Below, one piece after another: positions 8,776 to 16,680 of a stretch of DNA of 35,258 nt. The stretch comes from Alphaproteobacteria bacterium (GTDB lineage Bacteria > Pseudomonadota > Alphaproteobacteria > UBA11222), in assembly GCA_023252275.1 (NCBI GenBank), contig JAHHGO010000006.1:1-35258 (forward strand). Reading direction: 5' to 3'. The translations under genes were made by a program, and so were the position numbers. Each line of letters starts with the position of its first letter. Within the stretch, counting starts at the first letter, position 1. The notes below the pieces were generated by a model that worked only from the letters and a program-made list of their open reading frames with translations, was not told the DNA's origin and made no database searches.

Positions 8776-9258
8776 ATGCAGATTTTTTCAATTTTAGAAC
8801 CGGCGCGCGGGCCCGTGCGGCCCGATGATCCGCGGAGCGTGATCTTCCTGAAGGAAGGCTTTTGCTGGCCCGCGCTTTTCGTGCCTCTGCTCTGGATGCT
8901 GTATCATCGCATGTGGCTGGTGGCGGGCGCCTATATTGGCATGTCCGCGCTGGTGGCGCTGCTGGGTCAGCTTTTGGGCACGCAGGAAACACCTGCCGCC
9001 ATTATCGGGCTGGGATTTGGATTGATTATCGCCTTTGAAGCGGCTGGTATCCGGCGCTGGCATTTGCAGCGCAACGGCTATCGTCAGGTGGCGTCTGTTG
9101 CCGCGAAAAATCTGCCGCTGGCCGAGGCGCGCTATTTTGCCGAAAAGCCCGAAGCGAATACGCCCGGATTGCCGCTGCGCCAGAGCGCCAGCGCGGCGAG
9201 CGAAAAACAGCGCGCCGTGACGGGCTGGGGGTTTATGGCGCCGGATGCGCAGCGGTGA
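8776..9258 (+). CDS. DUF2628 family membrane protein
   Basis: A 160-aa protein with two or three hydrophobic stretches (about residues 30-75: [37 protein letters not shown]; then [19 protein letters not shown]). It ends in a hydrophilic tail. This matches the DUF2628 family, which in many alphaproteobacteria sits exactly here, between hisB and hisH. The function is unknown. The stop overlaps the hisH GTG start (GTGA), so it is translated with the histidine genes, though nothing in the sequence suggests an enzymatic role in the pathway. Confidence 0.8.
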   Translation: MQIFSILEPARGPVRPDDPRSVIFLKEGFCWPALFVPLLWMLYHRMWLVAGAYIGMSALVALLGQLLGTQETPAAIIGLGFGLIIAFEAAGIRRWHLQRNGYRQVASVAAKNLPLAEARYFAEKPEANTPGLPLRQSASAASEKQRAVTGWGFMAPDAQR

Positions 9259-9926
9259 AACTCGTCATCATCAATTATGGCTCGGGCAATCTGCGTTCTG
9301 TGGCGAAAGCGTTTGAACGCGCCGCCGGCGATTGCGGCTGGGCCGGGCGGATTGTAGTCAGCGAGGATCCCGCTCAGGTGCGCGATGCGGATTATATTGT
9401 GTTGCCGGGCGTTGGCGCCTTTGGCGATTGCGCGCGCGGCCTGCAGGCGCTGTCGGGAATGGATGCCGCCATGCAATATGCCGTCCGCGAGCAGAAGCGG
9501 CCATTTCTGGGCATTTGCGTCGGCATGCAGTTAATGGCGGATCGCGGCCTTGAACATGGCGTGCATCAGGGCCTGGGCTGGATAAATGGTGAAGTGGTTG
9601 AAATTGAACGCAGCGATCCGCAGAGTAAAATTCCGCTTATGGGCTGGAGAATTCCGCATATGGGCTGGAACACGCTGTCGCTGACCGGGACGGGCCGGGC
9701 GCATCCGGTGCTGCGAGGTCTGGCGGGCGGCGTGCATTGTTATTTTGTGCATTCCTATCATTTTGCCGCGGGCGATACGCGCGATGTTCTGGCCGAGACG
9801 GAATATGGCGGACGTCTGACGGCGGCGATAGGGCGCGACAATATGCTGGGGGTGCAGTTCCATCCGGAAAAAAGCCAGGCTGCCGGATTACGGCTGCTGG
9901 CGGATTTTCTGCGCTGGAAACCCTAG
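9255..9926 (+). CDS. hisH: Imidazole glycerol phosphate synthase, glutaminase subunit HisH
   Basis: HisH releases ammonia from glutamine and passes it to HisF. The GTG start at 9255 gives [23 protein letters not shown], the usual N-terminus. The catalytic triad is visible: Cys in GICVGMQ (about 86) and His and Glu in VQFHPEKSQ (about 201). The length is 223 aa, slightly above the usual size near 205-215. The reason is partly an internal duplication: residues 126-139 read IPLMGWR then IPHMGWN, encoded by a 21-bp tandem repeat. The second copy is the normal family motif. The gene is followed by a 204-bp gap holding a palindromic repeat, so hisA and the genes beyond may need their own promoter. 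Confidence 0.96.
   Translation: MKLVIINYGSGNLRSVAKAFERAAGDCGWAGRIVVSEDPAQVRDADYIVLPGVGAFGDCARGLQALSGMDAAMQYAVREQKRPFLGICVGMQLMADRGLEHGVHQGLGWINGEVVEIERSDPQSKIPLMGWRIPHMGWNTLSLTGTGRAHPVLRGLAGGVHCYFVHSYHFAAGDTRDVLAETEYGGRLTAAIGRDNMLGVQFHPEKSQAAGLRLLADFLRWKP
9630..9671 (+). repeat. 21-bp in-frame tandem duplication inside hisH
   Basis: ATTCCGCTTATGGGCTGGAGA (9630-9650, given as codons IPLMGWR) is followed at once by a second 21-mer (9651-9671) that differs at three positions and encodes IPHMGWN. Frame is preserved. The match is 18 of 21 bases. Confidence 0.85.
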
Positions 9927-9962
9927 AGTAATATGACATCAGGTTTGTCCATATCCTTCTTC

Positions 9963-10063
9963 GTCATCGCGAGCCGCGCAGCGGCGTGGCGATCCAGAAG
10001 CCACAAACACAGGCATTACCGTGAGACTCTGGATTGCCGCGCCGCTGCGCTCCTCGCAATGAC
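9963..10063. repeat. Intergenic dispersed palindrome, GTCATCGCGAG...CTCGCAATGAC type
   Basis: The gap between hisH and the acetyltransferase (9927-10130) contains no gene but a long imperfect inverted repeat. Outer arms are GTCATCGCGAGCCGCGCAGC and its near complement GCTGCGCTCCTCGCAATGAC. Inside is a 39-base core (9994-10032), CCAGAAGCCACAAA...GTGAGACTCTGG, itself framed by CCAGA/TCTGG. Arms of this GTCATTGCGAG type are a familiar dispersed intergenic element in alphaproteobacteria. The core is homologous to that of the repeat at 29042-29173. Confidence 0.8.
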
Positions 10064-10130
10064 ATTGAAGGTGCCGTGATGCAATCTAAAATCACATGCC
10101 GCTCTTAGTGAAAGTCTGTAGACGGAGCAA

Positions 10131-10703
10131 ATGCAAATGCCGGATATGCTAGCGCCAGATGGCGGCCCGAAAGCGGGCAGCATCGGAGAGATTGAAAGTT
10201 TCAGCGGCAATGATCTGGCTGAACTGTGCGATCTTGCCGCCGACGCCATTGTGGATGGCGACGGGTTTCTGTGGGTCAAGGTTCCGCCCGCGCGGATTCT
10301 GGAAAATTACTGGCATGGCGTATTGCTGGTGCCGGAGCGCAGTCTGTTCATTGCGCGCCTTGACGGGCGGATTGCCGGAACCGCGCAACTGGTGCGTCCG
10401 CCGGTGAATAATGAATCCGGCGCATTTTGCGCCCAGATCACCACGCTGATTGTTGCGCCCTGGGCGCGCGGGCATGGGCTGGGGCGCGGCATGCTGCAGC
10501 AGCTGGAAGAACAGGCGCGCGCGCGCGGCTATACCACGCTCGAACTGGATGTGCGGTCCGACCGCCATCGCGCGATCAGGCTGTTTGAGGCGCATGGCTT
10601 TGCGCGCTGGGGCGAAAAACACCGCTATGCGCGCGTCAATGCGCGCTATATCAGCGGCTATTATTACAGTAAAAACCTAGATGAAACCGGCGAAATAAAA
10701 TGA
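10131..10703 (+). CDS. GNAT family N-acetyltransferase
   Basis: A 190-aa acetyl-CoA-dependent acyltransferase of unknown substrate. The GNAT core is clear in the C-terminal half: [13 protein letters not shown] (about 83), [31 protein letters not shown] (about 104-134, with the R/GxxGxG/A pyrophosphate loop) and [22 protein letters not shown] (about 137). Starts at 10131 and 10137 are both possible; a GGAG at 10124-10127 is better spaced for 10137. The last four bases are shared with hisA (ATGA), so it is translationally coupled into the histidine operon. It is not one of the usual alphaproteobacterial his neighbours and lies next to a dispersed repeat, which hints at a later insertion. Confidence 0.85.
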   Translation: MQMPDMLAPDGGPKAGSIGEIESFSGNDLAELCDLAADAIVDGDGFLWVKVPPARILENYWHGVLLVPERSLFIARLDGRIAGTAQLVRPPVNNESGAFCAQITTLIVAPWARGHGLGRGMLQQLEEQARARGYTTLELDVRSDRHRAIRLFEAHGFARWGEKHRYARVNARYISGYYYSKNLDETGEIK

Positions 10704-11425
10704 TTCTGTTTCCTGCCATTGATCTGAAAGACGGCCAGTGCGTGCGCCTGCTGCGCGGCGATATGCAGGCGGCCACGACATTCAATGATGATCCTGCTGC
10801 GCAGGCGCGCATCTTTGAACGGCAGGGCTTTGCCTGGCTGCATCTGGTCGATCTGAATGGCGCATTCGAAGGCCGGCCGGTCAATGGCGCCAGCGTGTCG
10901 GCCATTCTGGCGGCGGTGAAAATTCCGGTGCAGCTGGGCGGCGGCATCCGCGATATGGCGACGATCGAGAACTGGCTGGCGCGCGGGGTGCGCCGGGTCA
11001 TTCTGGGCACGGTGGCGGTGCGCGATCCGCAACTGGTGCGGGCCGCCTGCCGCCGCTTTCCGGGCCGCATTGCGCTGGGCATTGATGCGCGCGCGGGCAA
11101 GGTTGCGGTGTCGGGATGGGCCGAGGCGACGGAAATTCCCACGCAGGAACTGGCCGCGCGTTTTGAAGATGCCGGCGCGGCGGCGCTGATTTTTACCGAT
11201 ATTGAACGCGATGGCGCCATGCAGGGATTGAATATCTCCGCCACCGTGGCGCTGGCCAATGTGGTGAGCATTCCCGTCATCGCCAGCGGCGGGCTGTCTT
11301 CGCTGGAGGATCTTGAGGCGCTGAAGGCGACGCAATGTCCGGGCATCGAAGGCGTCATTTCGGGCCGCGCGCTGTATGACGGGCGGCTTGATCCGGCGCG
11401 CGCCTTGCAGGTGCTGGCATGCTGA
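10700..11425 (+). CDS. hisA: ProFAR isomerase HisA
   Basis: HisA is the TIM-barrel isomerase that converts ProFAR to PRFAR, the fourth step of histidine synthesis. The 241-aa length is normal. Catalytic Asp is seen in [16 protein letters not shown] (about residue 8). The phosphate-binding repeats are [16 protein letters not shown] (about 79) and [16 protein letters not shown] (about 192). The second acidic site is in [14 protein letters not shown] (about 169). The gene overlaps the acetyltransferase upstream by four bases and hisF downstream by seven, so hisAFE form one translational unit. Confidence 0.96.
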   Translation: MILFPAIDLKDGQCVRLLRGDMQAATTFNDDPAAQARIFERQGFAWLHLVDLNGAFEGRPVNGASVSAILAAVKIPVQLGGGIRDMATIENWLARGVRRVILGTVAVRDPQLVRAACRRFPGRIALGIDARAGKVAVSGWAEATEIPTQELAARFEDAGAAALIFTDIERDGAMQGLNISATVALANVVSIPVIASGGLSSLEDLEALKATQCPGIEGVISGRALYDGRLDPARALQVLAC

Positions 11426-12177
11426 AGGTGCGCATCATTCCCTGCCTGGATGTGGACAAGGGCCGCGTCGTCAAGGGAATTTCCTTTGTCAATCTGGTCG
11501 ATGCAGGCGATCCGGTGGAACAGGCGCGGCGTTATGATGCCGAAGGCGCGGACGAGCTGTGTTTTCTCGATATTACCGCCTCGCACGAGGCGCGCGATAC
11601 GCTCTATGACATTGTGACGAAAACAGCCTCGCAATGTTTTATGCCGCTGACGGTTGGCGGCGGCGTGCGCAAGGTCGAGGATGTGCGCAATCTGCTGCTG
11701 GTGGGCGCGGACAAGGTGGCGATCAACACTGCCGCGGTAACGCGCCGCGAACTGGTGCGCGAGGCGGCGGAAAAATTCGGCAGCCAGTGCATCGTCGTGG
11801 CGATTGACGCCAAACAGGCGCGGCCCGGCAAATGGGTAATCTGGACACATGGCGGGCGCACCGCAACCGGCATTGACGCCATTGATTATGCGCGCGAAAT
11901 TGTGGCGCTGGGCGCGGGCGAAATTCTGCTGACCTCGATGGATCGTGATGGCACCAGATCGGGCTTTGATCTTGCGTTGACGCGCGCCATTTCCGATGCG
12001 GTCAGCGTGCCGGTGATCGCCAGCGGCGGAGTGGGTACGCTTGATCATCTTACCCAGGGAGTGATTGAGGGCCATGCCAGCGCCGTGCTGGCGGCGTCGA
12101 TTTTTCATTTTGGTGAATTTTCCATTCAACAGGCCAAACGCCATATGGCGGATGCCGGAATTGCGGTGCGGGTATGA
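11419..12177 (+). CDS. hisF: Imidazole glycerol phosphate synthase cyclase subunit HisF
   Basis: HisF is the TIM-barrel partner of HisH. It uses ammonia and PRFAR to make imidazole glycerol phosphate and AICAR. The 252-aa protein begins [23 protein letters not shown] with the catalytic Asp in CLDVDKG. Other family blocks are LCFLDITAS (about 49), [31 protein letters not shown] (about 76-107), [15 protein letters not shown] (about 172, second catalytic Asp) and [13 protein letters not shown] (about 199). It overlaps hisA by seven bases and hisE by four. Confidence 0.97.
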   Translation: MLKVRIIPCLDVDKGRVVKGISFVNLVDAGDPVEQARRYDAEGADELCFLDITASHEARDTLYDIVTKTASQCFMPLTVGGGVRKVEDVRNLLLVGADKVAINTAAVTRRELVREAAEKFGSQCIVVAIDAKQARPGKWVIWTHGGRTATGIDAIDYAREIVALGAGEILLTSMDRDGTRSGFDLALTRAISDAVSVPVIASGGVGTLDHLTQGVIEGHASAVLAASIFHFGEFSIQQAKRHMADAGIAVRV

Positions 12178-12515
12178 AAAAAGCAACCGGCAAAGCAGGA
12201 CTGGATGTGATTGAACGGCTGGCCCGCGTAATTGCGGAACGCTCAGCTGCGGGCGACGCCACGTCCTACACCGCAAAATTGCTGGCGGCGGCGCCGCATC
12301 TGCCCGCCAAGAAACTGGCGGAAGAAGCGGTGGAGCTGGCGCTGGCGGCGGTCAGTGGTGATCGCAAGGCCATCAGCGCGGAAGCGGCGGACGTGCTCTA
12401 TCATCTTCTGGTGCTGTTGCAGGCGTCGGGTGTCAGTCTTGATGAGGTGTGCGCCGTTCTGGCCGCCCGCGAAGGCGTGTCCGGCATTGCCGAAAAGGCC
12501 GGGCGTAATAAATAA
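12174..12515 (+). CDS. hisE: Phosphoribosyl-ATP pyrophosphatase HisE
   Basis: HisE hydrolyses phosphoribosyl-ATP to phosphoribosyl-AMP, the second step of histidine synthesis. The 113-aa protein is the stand-alone form, not fused to HisI. The all-alpha NTP-pyrophosphohydrolase motif is seen as [37 protein letters not shown] (about 43-80), with the metal-binding EExxE and ExxD pattern. It starts inside the hisF stop (ATGA). It ends the histidine run; no strong terminator hairpin with a T-tract is seen in the 123-bp gap that follows. Confidence 0.93.
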   Translation: MKKATGKAGLDVIERLARVIAERSAAGDATSYTAKLLAAAPHLPAKKLAEEAVELALAAVSGDRKAISAEAADVLYHLLVLLQASGVSLDEVCAVLAAREGVSGIAEKAGRNK

Positions 12516-12638
12516 CGCCAGTACGGCCTGGTTAATTTCTATTGATCAAATCAGGAGCAGGTAGTTAATTTACCTTATAGTAAGGGCCGGATGTGACAAT
12601 GCCCGGAAAATGACAGGCCGGAATTTCTGGCGGTTCAT

Positions 12639-14345
12639 GTGGAAAATTTCTACGCCATGAATACATCACCCGATCCAGCTCCGGCAGCGCACGCTGCCCC
12701 CTCCGCAATCCGGAACCAGCCCGGTGAAGCCGTGGAAAGTCGCGCGGTGCGTACACCGGTGGGCGTGATTACGGCTATTCGCGGCGCGGGCGTCACGGCG
12801 ATCATGAATGCGCCGGGCGCCGGAAAAAAGGCCAATATCTCCATTGGCGGGCTGGTGGTGATGCCGGGCGAGCTTTCTGACGTTTATGGCATGGTGCAAA
12901 GCATGAGCGGCGGCGGCTATACGCAGATCGGCACGGGGGCCGAGGCGCGCATGCTGGAAATTCAGCTGGTGGGTGAAATTCTGCCAGATGCAAAAGGCGG
13001 CTATGGCCGCTTTCACCGCGGCGTCACCTATTACCCGCATTTCGACACCGAGGTGATGACAGCCGACGCGCGCGATCTGGCGATGGTTTATGCGCCGCCG
13101 GATGTGCCCTGCGCGCGCCTCGGCTCCATTCATCAGGATCGCGCCATCCCGGCTTTCGCCGTCACCGATGATCTGCTTGCCAAGCATTTCGCCGTGCTGG
13201 GAACCACCGGCACCGGTAAAAGCTGTGTCGTGTCGCTGGTGCTGCATGCCATACTTGACCAGCATCCCAATGGGCATGTGGTGCTGATCGATCCGCATAA
13301 TGAATATGCGGCGGCGTTCGGCGGCAGGGCCGAAGCCATTCATCTCAACAATCTGCAACTGCCCTACTGGCTGCTGAACTTCGAGGAGATGGTTGAGGTC
13401 ATCATCGGCCAGAATCAGGAACGCGCCTATCCGGAAATCGAAATTCTGAAAAACGGCGTCATAGAAGCAAAAAAAATGTTTCTGCGCGAGGGCGAACGCA
13501 GCGATCATATTACCGTGGACACGCCGGTTCCCTACCGGCTTGGCGATCTGATCAAGGTGTTTGATGATGCGATGGGCAAACTGGAGCGCACGGAAGAGGT
13601 TGTTTCATTTCTGCGCCTGAAATCCAAAATCGAAAGCCTGCGCATCGACCGGCGTTTTTCCTTCATGTTTTCGCGGCTGCTGGTGGATGATTCCATGGGC
13701 CGCATCCTGTCGCGCGTCCTGCGTATTCCTGTCGCGGACAAGCCCGTTAGTATTATAGATATTTCCGGCATCCCCTCGGAAGTGGTGGATGTGGTGGTGT
13801 CGGTGCTGGCGCGCATGATTTTTGATTTCTCGGTCTGGGCCAGCCATGACAGCGCGCGCCGCGCGCCGGTGCTGCTGGTGTGCGAAGAGGCGCACCGCTA
13901 TATTCCGCGCGATGAGGAAACGCATTTTGGCCCCAGCAAGAAAGCCATTTCCCGCATCGCCAAGGAAGGCCGCAAATATGGCGTGGGCCTGTGCCTGGTG
14001 TCGCAACGGCCCGCGGAATTGTCCGCCAGCGCCCTTTCACAATGCAACACCATGATCGCGCTGCGCATGAGCAATGTTCGCGATCAGGAATTTGTCGCCA
14101 ATGCGCTGCCGGAAAGCGCTGCCGGCCTGTTGTCGGCGCTGCCGTCGCTGGCGCAACGCGAAGCTATTATCGTTGGCGACGGGGTAACAATTCCTATGCG
14201 CATGCGCTTTGATGATCTGGCGCCGGAACGCCGCCCGGCTTCGGATACGGCGGTATTTTCAGAGGCCTGGCTGTCGGATGCAGCCGATATAGGCTTTATC
14301 GATTCGATCGTCGAGCGCTGGCGCACCCAGAAGCGGGATAAATAA
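12639..14345 (+). CDS. HerA-like ATPase (DUF87 / FtsK-HerA superfamily)
   Basis: A hexameric DNA-pumping ATPase type. The GTG at 12639 gives 568 aa; ATG 12657 (MNTSPDPAPAA) is an alternative, and neither has a strong ribosome site. The N-terminal HAS-barrel region (about 40-150: VGVITAIRGAGV, ISIGGLVVMPGE, IQLVGEIL) is followed by Walker A LGTTGTGKSCV (about 187), LIDPHNEYAAAFGG, and Walker B VLLVCEEAHRYIP (about 411). A sensor/arginine region follows, YGVGLCLVSQRPAELSASALSQCNTMIALRM. In archaea HerA works with the nuclease NurA; some bacterial HerA proteins work with SIR2 or other effector nucleases in phage defence. No such partner lies next to it here, so a housekeeping role of the conserved alphaproteobacterial form is equally likely. 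Confidence 0.85.
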   Translation: MENFYAMNTSPDPAPAAHAAPSAIRNQPGEAVESRAVRTPVGVITAIRGAGVTAIMNAPGAGKKANISIGGLVVMPGELSDVYGMVQSMSGGGYTQIGTGAEARMLEIQLVGEILPDAKGGYGRFHRGVTYYPHFDTEVMTADARDLAMVYAPPDVPCARLGSIHQDRAIPAFAVTDDLLAKHFAVLGTTGTGKSCVVSLVLHAILDQHPNGHVVLIDPHNEYAAAFGGRAEAIHLNNLQLPYWLLNFEEMVEVIIGQNQERAYPEIEILKNGVIEAKKMFLREGERSDHITVDTPVPYRLGDLIKVFDDAMGKLERTEEVVSFLRLKSKIESLRIDRRFSFMFSRLLVDDSMGRILSRVLRIPVADKPVSIIDISGIPSEVVDVVVSVLARMIFDFSVWASHDSARRAPVLLVCEEAHRYIPRDEETHFGPSKKAISRIAKEGRKYGVGLCLVSQRPAELSASALSQCNTMIALRMSNVRDQEFVANALPESAAGLLSALPSLAQREAIIVGDGVTIPMRMRFDDLAPERRPASDTAVFSEAWLSDAADIGFIDSIVERWRTQKRDK

Positions 14346-14368
14346 CCGGCGGCGCGCTCAGCGGCTGA

Positions 14369-14794
14369 TTACGCCTTCTGCTTTGGCGCATCCGCCGGCA
14401 CGCAATAGAGTTCCAGCCGGTGCCCGACCAGCCGGAAGCCCAGCCTTTGCGCAATGAGACGCTGTAATTCCTCAATCTCCCTGTCGCTGAACTCGATGAC
14501 TTCGCGGGTCTGAATATTGATCAGATGGTCATGATGTGTTTCGGGCACCTGTTCATAGCGCGCGCGGCCATCGCCAAATTCGTGGCGTTCCAGAATGCCG
14601 GCTTCCTCGAACAGGCGCACGGTGCGATAGACGGTGGCGATGCTGATATTTGAATCCTTGGCGGCGGCGCGCCGGTAAACCTCCTCCACATCGGGGTGAT
14701 CATCGGAACCGGACAGCACGCGCGCAATGATCCGGCGCTGGTCCGTCATGCGCATGCCGCGTTTCTCACAAAGGTCTTCGATGGGTGCAACCAT
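14369..14794 (-). CDS. fur: Fur family transcriptional regulator
   Basis: A metal-responsive repressor of 141 aa. The winged helix is visible: RMTDQRRIIARVL (about 15) and SIATVYRTVRLFEEAGIL (about 51, recognition helix). The dimerisation and metal domain carries ETHHDHLINIQTREVIEFSDREIEELQ (about 85-111). The HHDHLI motif is typical of Fur/Mur. The CXXC zinc pair that follows it in E. coli Fur is absent, which is usual for alphaproteobacterial Fur/Mur. Iron (Fur) against manganese (Mur) specificity cannot be decided from sequence. It is the last gene of rutE-like, tsaB, rimI, fur, but lies 74 bp after rimI and may have its own promoter (TATAGT at 14842-14837). Confidence 0.9.
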   Translation of the reverse strand: MVAPIEDLCEKRGMRMTDQRRIIARVLSGSDDHPDVEEVYRRAAAKDSNISIATVYRTVRLFEEAGILERHEFGDGRARYEQVPETHHDHLINIQTREVIEFSDREIEELQRLIAQRLGFRLVGHRLELYCVPADAPKQKA

Positions 14795-14868
14795 GGCGGC
14801 CTCTTATGGGTAAAAGGATCTGAGCAATACCGCTACACTATAGCCGATTATTGTGCGGGCGGCATCTG

Positions 14869-15357
14869 CTATATATTGCAGCGCATCACCAGCGCATCAG
14901 TGGCGGTGGCGGCCGGATCATCCCGGGGCGGTTCGTAATAGGCCTTGCGCAGGCCAACCGGTGTAAAGCCAAGGCGTTTATACAATGACAGCGCTGCGTC
15001 ATTATTCACCGCCACCTCCAGAAACACGGCCTGCGCGCCGCGGCTCTGCATGCGGGCGGTAAATTCCGACACCAGCGCCCCGCCAATGCCGCGTCCGCGC
15101 AGGGCGGGCAGCACACCGGTCGAGATGATCTCCGCCTCGCCACCCGCCTCGCGGCCGAGCAGAAACCCGGCCGGTGTGGGGTCCTGTCCGGTTTGGGCGC
15201 TGAGGATGGCCAATGTGCCGGTTGCCCCAGGCATGGCCAGCATTTTCGCCATTGTCAGAGCGTCCCATCCTGCGGCAAAACAGGCCGCATGCAGCATTTC
15301 CAGTATTTCAAGCGATGCAGCCCCGGCGCGGATAATTTCAACGCCGCCCCAGATCAT
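14869..15357 (-). CDS. rimI: Ribosomal-protein-alanine N-acetyltransferase RimI-like
   Basis: A GNAT enzyme of the RimI type, which acetylates the N-terminal alanine of ribosomal protein S18 in E. coli. The ORF track starts at 15510, but ATG 15357 (MIWGGVEIIRAGAASLEIL, 162 aa) lies in an ATGA overlap with the tsaB stop and fits the family. The acetyl-CoA site is STGVLPALRGRGIGGALVSEF (about 78-98). The C-terminal EVAVNNDAALSLYKRLGFTPVGLRKAYY is the classic RimI ending. Clustering with tsaB is conserved in many bacteria. Substrate assignment rests on this context. Confidence 0.9.
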   Translation of the reverse strand: MIWGGVEIIRAGAASLEILEMLHAACFAAGWDALTMAKMLAMPGATGTLAILSAQTGQDPTPAGFLLGREAGGEAEIISTGVLPALRGRGIGGALVSEFTARMQSRGAQAVFLEVAVNNDAALSLYKRLGFTPVGLRKAYYEPPRDDPAATATDALVMRCNI

Positions 15358-16007
15358 GACGCACTGGCTGGCAATTTGGCGTCGGGCGCGCGCAGATAAA
15401 GCGGTGCAATCGCGCTGCCCGGGCCGGCGTCGCGTGTGGCCGCCAGCGCCGCCAGCAATGCCGCATCTGGCAGCAGATCCAGATGGCTTGTGCGAATATT
15501 GGCGGGGCAAAGCCCAACCAGCAGGGCTGCGCCGCTGCCAACCAGATGCAGCGCAGCGCCGGTTTCACAGATCACGGCAGCGGCCTGGGAATGTGTCAGC
15601 AGGCCGGGCGGGCATAATGCGTCACCCCGCAAAAAACACTGCAAATAGACCTGATCATTGCGCGCGTCAATCGCCACGCCCACGGGCCCCTCATCCGCAA
15701 TGGCGGCGGCTAATAGCTCCAGCGTATTCACCCCCACCAGCGGCAGACCGCGCGCCACGCAAATGCCGCGCGCCGCCGCCAGCCCCACCCGGACCCCTGC
15801 AAAACTGCCGGGTCCGATGCTGACCGCCAGCCGGTCGAAATCCGCATAATCCAGACCGGCCCGGGCGCGGATATCTTCCATCATCGGCAGCAGGGCTTCG
15901 GCATGGCCGCGCTGCATGGGCCGCCACTCGCGGGCGGTTATGACGCCATCCTGCCAGATCGCAACCGAGCAGGCGTCAAGACAGGTATCCAGCGCCAGAA
16001 CGCGCAT
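15354..16007 (-). CDS. tsaB: tRNA threonylcarbamoyladenosine synthesis protein TsaB (YeaZ)
   Basis: TsaB is the regulatory partner of TsaD in making t6A37 on ANN-decoding tRNAs. It is an ASKHA-fold protein without its own active site. The start at ATG 16007 (MRVLALDTCLDACSVAIW, 217 aa) is preferred to 16022 because it forms a TGATG junction with the upstream nitroreductase and gives the usual N-terminus. Family blocks are RGHAEALLPMMEDI (about 34), DFDRLAVSIGPGSFAGVRVGLAAARGI (about 57-83) and GVNTLELLAAA. It overlaps rimI by four bases. tsaD and tsaE are not in the window. Confidence 0.93.
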   Translation of the reverse strand: MRVLALDTCLDACSVAIWQDGVITAREWRPMQRGHAEALLPMMEDIRARAGLDYADFDRLAVSIGPGSFAGVRVGLAAARGICVARGLPLVGVNTLELLAAAIADEGPVGVAIDARNDQVYLQCFLRGDALCPPGLLTHSQAAAVICETGAALHLVGSGAALLVGLCPANIRTSHLDLLPDAALLAALAATRDAGPGSAIAPLYLRAPDAKLPASAS

Positions 16008-16603
16008 CACAGAATCTTGCACACCTCGTCAAAGCTGAATTTGGGATGGCGCGGGAACAGCAGACTGTGATCGCCCCGGCCGATATTGCACAGAAAGTTG
16101 GATTTCACCTTGCCGTCGGGGAAAAACTCCTTGTCCACCCCGGCATTATCGAAGCCCGACATGGCCCCGACATCCAGCCCGATGGCCCGCGCCGCCATGA
16201 TCAGATAGGCGCCCTGAAGGGTGCCGTTGCGAAAGGCTGTGGTTTCGGCATGCGCCGCACTCCAGTTGAACCAGGTCTTGGCGGTCAGATCATGCGGGAA
16301 CAGTTTCGGCAGATGTTCATAAAATTCCACATCATAGGCGATCAGCGCAACCACCGGGGCGGCCATGGTTTTGGCCAGATTGCCCTCGCTCAGATGCGGG
16401 CGCAGGCGCTCCTTGCCCGCCGCCGTGCGTAAAAACAGGATGCGCGCGGGCGAGCAATTGGCGCTGGTCGGGCCATATTTCAGAATGTCATACATGGCGC
16501 GCAGTTGCGCATCGCTCACCTCGCCGCCCGCGGCCCAGCCATTGGCGGTCCGTGCCTGGCGGAACAGCAGATCGAGCCCCTCATCATTTAATTTATTGGT
16601 CAT
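16007..16603 (-). CDS. rutE: RutE-like malonic semialdehyde reductase (nitroreductase family)
   Basis: An FMN-dependent nitroreductase-fold protein of 198 aa. The match to RutE/HadB proteins is strong along the whole length: LFRQARTANGWAAGGEVSDAQLRAMYDILKYGPTSANCSPARILFLRT, EGNLAKTMAAPVVALIAYDVEFYEHLPKLFPH, ETTAFRNGTLQGAYLIMAARAIGLDVGAMSGFD, and KSNFLCNIGRGD. In E. coli RutE reduces malonic semialdehyde to 3-hydroxypropionate in uracil breakdown. No other rut gene is here, so the in vivo substrate is open. The ATG at 16603 is preceded by GAGG; the ORF extension to 16690 overlaps the divergent deacetylase. It shares one base with tsaB (TGATG). Confidence 0.85.
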   Translation of the reverse strand: MTNKLNDEGLDLLFRQARTANGWAAGGEVSDAQLRAMYDILKYGPTSANCSPARILFLRTAAGKERLRPHLSEGNLAKTMAAPVVALIAYDVEFYEHLPKLFPHDLTAKTWFNWSAAHAETTAFRNGTLQGAYLIMAARAIGLDVGAMSGFDNAGVDKEFFPDGKVKSNFLCNIGRGDHSLLFPRHPKFSFDEVCKIL

Positions 16604-16680
16604 ATGGCGCCTCGCTTTCATGGATTGGTAACTGGTAAGAAGGTTTATTGCCAACATACAGAGACTGAAAGCCGAATCCA

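Noticed and set aside
10651-12276. 541-aa open frame on the minus strand across hisA-hisF
   Set aside because: It is antisense to two certain histidine genes. Its translation is low-complexity with no family pattern, as expected for a shadow frame in GC-rich coding DNA.
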